NCBI GenBank assembly: GCA_025923175.1
Contig: JAICGL010000189.1
Location: 1-7,522, forward strand
Source of the DNA: Acidimicrobiia bacterium
GTDB lineage: Bacteria > Actinomycetota > Acidimicrobiia > IMCC26256 > BP-133
Length of the DNA stretch: 7,522 bases
Direction: 5' to 3'
In this document: positions 1 to 4,680 of the stretch, in pieces
How the letters are laid out: each line of letters opens with the position of its first letter
Numbering within the stretch: position 1 is the stretch's first letter
Notes under the pieces: model-generated
The model's input: the letters and a program-made list of their open reading frames with translations, nothing else
The model's database searches: none
What the model was told of the DNA's origin: nothing
Position numbers and translations under genes: made by a program

Positions 1-1372
1 CCGGGGGCTGCTGGCCGGGAGGCTGGGTGGGCGGCGGGCCGGCCGGGGCCGCGCCCAGCGCCGGAGCGTTGGCCGGGTCGAAGAGCACCCGGACGAGGTT
101 GTTCTTGCTGTCGGCGATCCACAGGTTGCCGGCCTTGTCGACGGCGAGATCGTGCATGGTGTTGAACTCGGCTTCACCGGCCGGGACGGGACCCGGGTCG
201 CCGGCCACGCGGCCGCGGCCGCTCGTCCGGCCGTTGCCGGCGATCGAGGTGATCGTGCCCGAAGGGTCGATCCGGCGGATGCGGGCCCCGGCGTTGAGGT
301 CCTTCGCTTCCTGGGCGATGTAGACGTTGCCGAGGGAGTCGACGGCGATGCCGCGAGGCGAGTCGAGGTGGGCGGCGCTGGCCGGCCCCCCGTCGCCGGA
401 CGAGTCGCTCGGCGGGGCGGGCTGTCCGGAGTCGGCCGCCGCCTGCGCCGCAGCCGTGTCGCCGGCGATCGTCGTGATGGTGCCGGTCGTGTCGACCTTG
501 CGGACGAGGTTGTTGTCGCTGTCAGCGATGTAGAGGTTGCCGGCCGAGTCGACGGCCACGCCCTCGGGGGTGTTGAGCTGGGCGTCCGTCGCCCGTCCGC
601 CGTCACCGCCGTACTTCTTGGCCTGCGTCGTGCCGGCCACGACGCTGATCGTCACCGGGTTGGCGGTGAGGTCGACCTTGCGGATCATGTTGCCGCCGCT
701 GTCGGCCAGGTACAGCTGGTCTCCTCCCGTCATGAACATCGACTTCGGGAACTTGAGCCCGGACCCCGCTGCCGGGCAGGTCGGCGCCTTGTCGGGGCAG
801 GGCGGAGCCTTCGGGTCGCCCGTGCCGGCGATCGTGGAGATCCTGCCTGCGGTGTCGACCATCCGCAGCCGGTGGTTACCACTGTCGGCGATGTAGACGT
901 TGCCCTTGGAGTCGACGCCGACACCGTGCGGCTGGTTGAACACGGCCGAGGTGGCCGGGCCTCCATCGCCGTTGGCGCCGGTCGGCGTGGCCCCGTTCTG
1001 GAGCTGCCCGCCGGCGTCAGGGGGACCGCTCCCGGCGAAGGTGGAGATGACGCCGTTGGCGTCGATCTTGCGGATGCGCTGGTTCAGCGCGTCGGCGATG
1101 AACACGTCGCCGTTCTTGCCGAAGCCGATGGCCCGGGGGTTGTAGAGCTGGGCCTGGGCGGCGGGACCGCCGTCACCGGAGTAGCCGAACTGCTGGAAGT
1201 TCTGCATGTTGCCGGCAATCGTCTGGATGTGACCCGTCTGGCCGGCGGGAGCGGCCGCCCGGGCGGCGGTGAGGACACCGATTCCGGTGCCGACCATCAC
1301 GCCGGCCACCACGGTGGCGAGTCCCCGGCGGGCTGCTAGAGCCCACCGCCGCTTGACTGACTGTCCGAACAT
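1..1372 (-). CDS. Secreted NHL-repeat beta-propeller protein, 3' end beyond window
   Basis: The minus-strand frame is open from ATG at 1372 to the left edge (457 codons, no stop in the window), so the C-terminus is missing. The start is supported by AGGAGG 8 nt upstream. Residues 1-41 look like a Sec signal peptide: a basic start (VKRRW), a hydrophobic stretch at about 18-34, and an ARA-type cleavage site near 39. Six NHL-type blades follow at about 80-105, 147-175, 208-235, 268-296, 338-370 and 404-430, each with a VYIADSGN-like core and an RKVD strand. They are separated by TIAGxG and GDGGPA linkers. A Cys pair lies at C192 and C199. From residue 436 the chain becomes Ala/Pro/Gln-rich (PPPTQPPGQQ), like a linker to a missing domain or wall anchor. 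NHL propellers usually bind proteins or polymers, or act as lyase-like enzymes. The specific function here is unknown. Confidence 0.88.
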   Translation of the reverse strand, partial: MFGQSVKRRWALAARRGLATVVAGVMVGTGIGVLTAARAAAPAGQTGHIQTIAGNMQNFQQFGYSGDGGPAAQAQLYNPRAIGFGKNGDVFIADALNQRIRKIDANGVISTFAGSGPPDAGGQLQNGATPTGANGDGGPATSAVFNQPHGVGVDSKGNVYIADSGNHRLRMVDTAGRISTIAGTGDPKAPPCPDKAPTCPAAGSGLKFPKSMFMTGGDQLYLADSGGNMIRKVDLTANPVTISVVAGTTQAKKYGGDGGRATDAQLNTPEGVAVDSAGNLYIADSDNNLVRKVDTTGTITTIAGDTAAAQAAADSGQPAPPSDSSGDGGPASAAHLDSPRGIAVDSLGNVYIAQEAKDLNAGARIRRIDPSGTITSIAGNGRTSGRGRVAGDPGPVPAGEAEFNTMHDLAVDKAGNLWIADSKNNLVRVLFDPANAPALGAAPAGPPPTQPPGQQPP

Positions 1373-1610
1373 TCCTGCTCCTCCTGGGGTGTGAGCGGGC
1401 GCGCCGAGGCACCGTTTCCCGGCGACAGGGGGTCGCCGAGCCCGGCCGTGGGGGTGGCCAGGAGCTGTCATGGGGGGACTACTCCGCCGGGCCTCTTGAT
1501 CCCTTTCGCGATAAAGCTTTCTTGAAGCCCGTTTGAGGCCTTCTTGTCGCTTTTTGCCAGCTACTGGTAGGCCCTTCGGACGGATTGCCCGATTTGCGCC
1601 CGGCCCGTCC
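1373..1610 (-). other. Leader and promoter region of the NHL gene, no gene seen
   Basis: This 238-base gap lies between the NHL gene and the stop of the small membrane protein gene. I see no convincing ORF or RNA gene in it. It contains the NHL ribosome binding site next to 1373. On the minus strand it also has a GC-rich hairpin, arms 1438-1432 and 1426-1420 with a 5-nt loop, extendable by two pairs, in the probable 5' leader. A more AT-rich patch at about 1500-1560 contains near repeats TTGAAGCC and TTGAGGCC and is the likeliest promoter area. No confident -35/-10 pair can be assigned. Confidence 0.4.
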
Positions 1611-1868
1611 TCAGCGGCCGGTGACGGGGCGTCCCTTGAGGCAGCGGACGAGCCCGACGGTCGAGACCACGGTCCAGGTGCCCTCCAGCAGCGTGAAGCC
1701 CAGGTCTCCGTCCAGCACCGCCACGACCGCCAGGAGGGCGGCGCCGACAGCGTTCAGGACCAGGTAAACCACGGAGTCTGTCGCCATACGCCGCTGCTGG
1801 GCGAGCACGAAGGCCGTGAGGATGAGCACGGCGCCGATCAGCTGAACTGCCTGGTCCATGGGCTCCAT
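1611..1868 (-). CDS. Small integral membrane protein, CBU_0592-like
   Basis: This encodes an 82-85 residue, almost wholly hydrophobic protein with three likely membrane segments at about residues 7-23, 31-50 and 58-75 of the longer form. The sequence VQLIGAVLILTAFVLAQ, a polar QQRRM turn and the LNAVGAALLA segment are the pattern I associate with the uncharacterised CBU_0592-type small membrane proteins. This assignment is from memory and was not searched. Two starts are possible. ATG at 1868 has no evident ribosome binding site. ATG at 1859 has GGAG only 3 nt upstream, which is short, but its MDQAVQLIG start looks more natural. The stop is TGA at 1613-1611. The gene is divergent from the 1983 gene across 114 bases. 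Function unknown. Confidence 0.72.
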   Translation of the reverse strand: MEPMDQAVQLIGAVLILTAFVLAQQRRMATDSVVYLVLNAVGAALLAVVAVLDGDLGFTLLEGTWTVVSTVGLVRCLKGRPVTGR

Positions 1869-1909
1869 TTTCGACAGGGGGGATCAAAGAGCCTCGCACC
1901 AGGCCTGAC

Positions 1910-1935
1910 GTTGGCGCGCACCGTGCAGCGGGTAC
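1910..1935 (+). promoter_or_regulatory. Possible SigB/SigF-type stress promoter
   Basis: GTTGGC at 1910-1915 and GGGTAC at 1930-1935 are separated by 14 bases. The general-stress sigma factors SigB/SigF of Gram-positive bacteria recognise roughly GTTT-N12-16-GGGTA. The -10 match is good and the -35 only partial. It lies about 48 bases before a gene with stress-protein-like features, which strengthens the reading. In a high-GC genome a chance match is possible. Confidence 0.35.
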
Positions 1936-1982
1936 GCGTTCCGGCAGGACAGCCGAACTCACAGCACAGGGGGAGCGAGGCC

Positions 1983-2579
1983 ATGGCGGAACTCGACACG
2001 AACAGCACGTCAAATGAGCGGATCGTGGCCGTCTTCCCGGACGAGGCCACCGCTGAACGTGCGGCAGCAGAGGCGCGGAACCGGGGGGGCCGGAACGTCG
2101 CCGTCAACGACCCGAACGACGACGTCAAGGCACTGATGGGTGAGATGCGGGAGGAGACGAGCGAGTCGTGGGCCGGCCCCGTCACGCCGGAGATGGCCCG
2201 GCACATCCCCGGCCCGACAGCGGGCTTCGCCCTTGCCGGCGCTCTGCTGGCGGTCCCGCTCGCCTTCCTTGACTTCGGCGTGGGCAGGGTCATCCTCTGT
2301 GCCTTCTCGGGCGCCGCCGCCGGCGGCCTCATCGGATTTTTGTTGGGCGGGTTCATCGGAGCTCGGCGCCGGGCGAACCTCGACCTCGCCGAGGAGCGCG
2401 GTGTCGTCGTGGGCATCCGGGGCGGCAACGCCGCGGCCGCTGATGCCCTGGTAGCGGCCGGGCCGATGCGGGTCGACCGGCTGGTCAACCAGGTGCCGAT
2501 CGACACCGTGACCAGCCACGAGGAAGCGTCTCCTTCGGAGACGACGAAGGACCAGCCGATCCCCGAGGAAGAGCCCTAG
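1983..2579 (+). CDS. Two-TM protein with general-stress (YflT-like) flanking regions
   Basis: This encodes a 198-residue protein starting at ATG 1983, behind a GGGGGAG ribosome binding site. An upstream in-frame extension exists but has no coding character. Residues 12-60 (RIVAVFPDEATAERAAAEAR) have the beta-alpha pattern of the YflT / general stress protein 17M domain, which reads 'V-x-x-F-x-x-x-x-x-A-x-x-A-x-x-x-L'. Residues 79-97 and 101-127 form a Gly/Ala-rich membrane hairpin (GAAAGGLIGFLLGGFIGA), followed by a basic stop RRR. Residues 139-170 (GVVVGIRGG, ALVAAGPMRVDRL) look like a second half of the same ferredoxin-like fold. The tail from 178 is acidic. The role is probably envelope stress related. 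The family call is from pattern only. Its TAG stop overlaps the arsR stop. Confidence 0.8.
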   Translation: MAELDTNSTSNERIVAVFPDEATAERAAAEARNRGGRNVAVNDPNDDVKALMGEMREETSESWAGPVTPEMARHIPGPTAGFALAGALLAVPLAFLDFGVGRVILCAFSGAAAGGLIGFLLGGFIGARRRANLDLAEERGVVVGIRGGNAAAADALVAAGPMRVDRLVNQVPIDTVTSHEEASPSETTKDQPIPEEEP

Positions 2580-2920
2580 GTTCGCTCGCCGGGGACGCTG
2601 AGGGCGTCCCGCAGCACGGCCAACCGCTCGGGAACAATCCGGTACCAGGCCCAGCGTCCCCGCTTCTCCCGGGTGATGAGGCCGGCGTCGGTCAACACGC
2701 CCAGATGGTGTGACACGGTTGGCTGGCTGCGGCCCAGTGGGCCGACCAGGTCGCAGGCGCATCCTTCGCCCCCAGAGGCGTTGGCGATCATCGACAGCAG
2801 CCGGAGTCGGGCTGGATCTGCGAGCACCTTGAAGGCGGCAGCCAGCACCACCGCCTCGTCCTCCCCCAGGGTCTCGGTCAGGACGGGTTCGCAGCAAGCG
2901 GTGATGGCCTTCACATCCAC
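2576..2920 (-). CDS. arsR: ArsR/SmtB-family arsenic-responsive repressor
   Basis: This is a winged-helix metalloregulator that represses the ars genes and is released by As(III), or by Sb(III) or Cd(II) in relatives. I chose GTG at 2920 (114 residues) because GAGGAG lies 7 nt upstream. A longer frame from ATG at 2959 would run through the operator and has no ribosome binding site. The core is VLADPARLRLLSMI, then a recognition-helix segment SQPTVSHHLGVL, then the wing GLITREKRGRWAWYRI. Cysteines are a vicinal pair at residues 9-10 (ACCEP) plus C54 and C56 in the CACDL segment. The Corynebacterium glutamicum ArsR As(III) site also uses an N-terminal Cys pair plus a Cys in this segment, so an arsenic sensor is likely. 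The gene is divergent from arsI and its stop overlaps the convergent gene. Confidence 0.93.
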   Translation of the reverse strand: MDVKAITACCEPVLTETLGEDEAVVLAAAFKVLADPARLRLLSMIANASGGEGCACDLVGPLGRSQPTVSHHLGVLTDAGLITREKRGRWAWYRIVPERLAVLRDALSVPGERT

Positions 2921-2945
2921 AGGCGGTCTCCTCGATATCTCACCA

Positions 2946-2971
2946 GAACATATTGACACGCGTCGATGTTC
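2946..2971. promoter_or_regulatory. ArsR operator 1
   Basis: This is an inverted repeat, GAACAT-N14-ATGTTC, enclosing ATTGA-N6-TCGAT (2952-2967). The reverse complement of operator 2 shares ACATATTGA-N6-TCGATGT with it at the same spacing. It covers the presumed -35 of arsI and the presumed -10 of arsR, so a bound repressor would block both. Assignment to ArsR is inferred from position and repetition. Confidence 0.65.
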
Positions 2972-2978
2972 CTGTCAT
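2950..2978 (-). promoter_or_regulatory. Putative arsR promoter
   Basis: Read on minus, ATGACA (2978-2973, five of six match to TTGACA) is followed after 17 bases by CAATAT (2955-2950). Each of its boxes overlaps a box of the arsI promoter on the other strand, so the two promoters occupy nearly the same DNA. Confidence 0.42.
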
Positions 2979-2981
2979 GCT
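2953..2981 (+). promoter_or_regulatory. Putative arsI promoter
   Basis: A perfect -35 TTGACA (2953-2958) lies 17 bases from a weak -10 CATGCT (2976-2981), which keeps the conserved A2 and T6. Transcription would start at about 2988, giving a leader of about 40 bases. The -35 is embedded in operator 1. Confidence 0.5.
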
Positions 2982-2986
2982 GCCTC

Positions 2987-3012
2987 ATACATCGATCGTC
3001 ATCAATATGTAT
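2987..3012. promoter_or_regulatory. ArsR operator 2
   Basis: This is an inverted repeat, ATACAT-N14-ATGTAT, enclosing ATCGA-N6-TCAAT (2991-3006). It is a copy of operator 1 in the opposite orientation, about 40 bases away centre to centre, close to four helical turns. It overlaps the expected arsI transcription start and lies just upstream of the presumed arsR -35. Confidence 0.62.
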
Positions 3013-3028
3013 CTCAGGAGGTTCGCAA

Positions 3029-3490
3029 ATGTCTCGTGTGCAGCTCGCCCTCAACGTGTCCGACGTCGACGCCGCGGTGGAGTTCTACTCCCAGCTCTTT
3101 GGCGTTGCCCCCGCCAAGCGCCGCCCCGGTTACGCCAACTTCGCCATCGAGGAGCCGGCGCTCAAGCTCGTCCTGATCGAGAACCCCGGCGCCGCCGCCA
3201 CCCTCAACCACCTCGGCGTCGAGGTCAGCTCGTCCGGCGACGTCGCCGCCGCCCAGGCCCGCCTCGCCGGTGAGGGTCGCCAGACGGCGACGGAGGAGAA
3301 CGTGAGCTGCTGCTACGCCGTCCAGGACAAGGTGTGGGTGTCCGATCCCGACGGCGCGCCCTGGGAGATCTACACCGTGCTCGCCGATGCCAACACGATG
3401 GGTTGCGGTCCCGCCGAAGCCGCCTCCAACGAGGCGGCCACCGACACGGCCGGAGCCGTGTGCTGCGCCAGCGTCAGTGACGGGTGCTGA
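3029..3490 (+). CDS. arsI: ArsI/CadI-type C-As lyase (VOC family dioxygenase)
   Basis: This encodes a 153-residue protein starting at ATG 3029, with CAGGAGG 7 nt upstream. An earlier in-frame ATG at 2966 would start inside the promoter. It is a vicinal-oxygen-chelate fold protein, and the start MSRVQLALNVSD closely resembles mycobacterial CadI. ArsI cleaves the C-As bond of trivalent methylarsenicals using Fe(II) and oxygen. Likely metal ligands are Gln5, His61 (LNHLGVEV) and Glu113 (PWEIY). Actinobacterial ArsI uses Gln where Bacillus ArsI has His. The vicinal pair C94-C95 (VSCCYAVQDKVW) is the methylarsenite-binding site. The tail after residue 120 is low in complexity and Cys-bearing (C126, C145-C146, C153), as in CadI. 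A cadmium-binding role cannot be excluded. The last 17 bases overlap the convergent arsC. Confidence 0.93.
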   Translation: MSRVQLALNVSDVDAAVEFYSQLFGVAPAKRRPGYANFAIEEPALKLVLIENPGAAATLNHLGVEVSSSGDVAAAQARLAGEGRQTATEENVSCCYAVQDKVWVSDPDGAPWEIYTVLADANTMGCGPAEAASNEAATDTAGAVCCASVSDGC

Positions 3491-3887
3491 CGCCGAGTTC
3501 AACCAGCAGCTTTCGGACGCGCCGCTCGATCTCATCCCGGATCGGGCGGACGGCGTCGATGCCCTGACCGTGCGGGTCGTCGAGCACCCAGTCTTCGTAG
3601 CGCTTGCCGGGATAGAACGGGCAGGCGTCACCGCAGCCCATGGTGACGACGACGTCGGCGGCCCGCACCGCCTCCTCGGTCCACGGCTTGGGGTACTCCC
3701 TGGCGATGTCGATGCCGATTTCGGCCATGGCCTCCACCGCGACCGGGTTCACCGTCGGGCCGGGCTGGGAGCCGCCCGACAGTGCGACGGCGGCGTCCCC
3801 CGCCAGGTGGTTGAACCACCCCAGCGCCATCTGCGACCGCCCGGCGTTGTGGACGCATACGAACAGCACGGTGGGACGATCGGTCAT
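3474..3887 (-). CDS. arsC: Arsenate reductase, LMW-phosphatase type
   Basis: This encodes a 137-residue cytoplasmic enzyme that reduces arsenate to arsenite. The P-loop CX5R is C11-V-H-N-A-G-R17, followed by SQMA. A second redox segment GCGDACP carries C85 and C89. The DDP loop at 103-105 supplies the catalytic Asp. The segment FYPGKRYEDWVLDDP is typical of bacterial ArsC rather than general tyrosine phosphatases. Three Cys at these positions suggest an internal disulfide relay, but the C-x3-C spacing is shorter than the C82/C89 spacing in Staphylococcus ArsC. The electron donor, thioredoxin or mycothiol/mycoredoxin, is therefore open. ATG at 3887 has AGGAGG 7 nt upstream. That site adjoins the stop of the aquaporin gene (12-base gap), so the two are probably co-transcribed and translationally coupled. 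Confidence 0.94.
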   Translation of the reverse strand: MTDRPTVLFVCVHNAGRSQMALGWFNHLAGDAAVALSGGSQPGPTVNPVAVEAMAEIGIDIAREYPKPWTEEAVRAADVVVTMGCGDACPFYPGKRYEDWVLDDPHGQGIDAVRPIRDEIERRVRKLLVELGVSTRH

Positions 3888-3899
3888 CGGGGTTCCTCC

Positions 3900-4613
3900 T
3901 CAGGACTGATCGCGGGGGACCACAACCCGCTCCGCTTGATCGGGCAAGGAAGGATGAAGGAAGCGGGCGAGCGCGACGGCGGCGACCGCTCCGACGCACT
4001 GGCCGACGACGAATAGCGGGACGGATCCCGGGCGGATGCCGGCGAAGCTGTCGGTCAGGCTGCGGGCCACGGTGACGGCGGGGTTGGCGAAGCTGGTCGA
4101 GGACGTGAACCAGTAGGCGGCGCCGATGTACGCCCCGACGGCGAACGGTGCTGCCGCCGTCTGACCGGAGCGGACCACACCGAGAATCACGGTGAGGAGC
4201 CCGAAGGTGGCGACGACCTCGCCGAGCCACAGGCCGGCGCTGCTGCGGGTGTGGGTCGACCACTCGATCGCCGGCAGCTCGAACATCAGGTTGGCGACGA
4301 CGGTGCCGGCACAGCCGCCGGCGACCTGGGCGCCGATGTAGGCCAGGGCCCGGCGAGTGTCGACACCGCCCAGCACGCGGTCGGCCAGCGTGACGACCGG
4401 GTTGAAGTGGGCGCCGGAGACCTTCCCGAAGGCCAGGATGAGCGCCATCAGCCCGAAGGCCGTGGCGATCGAGTTCTCCAGCAGCTGCAGCCCCTCGTCT
4501 TCCGGTGACAGTCGCTGGGCAAAGATGCCCGACCCCACCACGATGGCCACCAGGAGGCCGGTCCCGACTCCCTCGGCCACGACCCCCCGGGCGAGGGAAC
4601 TCCGATCGGTCAT
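3900..4613 (-). CDS. aqpS: MIP-family aquaglyceroporin, probable arsenite channel (AqpS-like)
   Basis: This encodes a 237-residue inner-membrane channel with six hydrophobic helices and two half-helix pore loops. The first loop is SGAHFNPVV (residues 67-74), with NPV in place of the usual NPA. The second is FANPAVTVAR (176-184), with a standard NPA and the filter Arg184. Sinorhizobium meliloti has an aqpS-arsC pair in which the channel lets arsenite out down its gradient after ArsC has reduced arsenate. The same gene order here supports that role, though a water or glycerol channel fits the sequence equally well. ATG at 4613 has only a poor ribosome binding site. The first codons (ATG ACC GAT CG) are identical to those of arsC. 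The gene is followed after 12 bases by arsC on the same strand. Confidence 0.88.
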   Translation of the reverse strand: MTDRSSLARGVVAEGVGTGLLVAIVVGSGIFAQRLSPEDEGLQLLENSIATAFGLMALILAFGKVSGAHFNPVVTLADRVLGGVDTRRALAYIGAQVAGGCAGTVVANLMFELPAIEWSTHTRSSAGLWLGEVVATFGLLTVILGVVRSGQTAAAPFAVGAYIGAAYWFTSSTSFANPAVTVARSLTDSFAGIRPGSVPLFVVGQCVGAVAAVALARFLHPSLPDQAERVVVPRDQS

Positions 4614-4680
4614 TCATAGAGATGCTCGCACCCGGGTTCCGGCGCGGCAATCGAACTCTGAGTGAACGGGCGGTGTTCGG

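Noticed and set aside
152..1339. 395-codon plus-strand ORF
   Set aside because: It is the mirror of the NHL-repeat gene. Its translation is Gly/Val/Arg-rich with no fold, and the minus frame gives regular NHL blades, a signal peptide and a ribosome binding site.
1373..1610. c-di-AMP (ydaO-type) or other riboswitch in the NHL leader
   Set aside because: Only a single GC-rich hairpin is visible. I could not find the conserved motifs of a known riboswitch class.
1533..1982. Upstream extension of the 1983 gene
   Set aside because: The translation is low in hydrophobic pattern, overlaps the small membrane protein gene antisense, and ATG 1983 has its own ribosome binding site.
2921..2959. Extension of ArsR to ATG 2959
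   Set aside because: The extra 13 residues overlap the operator and promoter, have no ribosome binding site, and the GTG at 2920 has GAGGAG at 7 nt.
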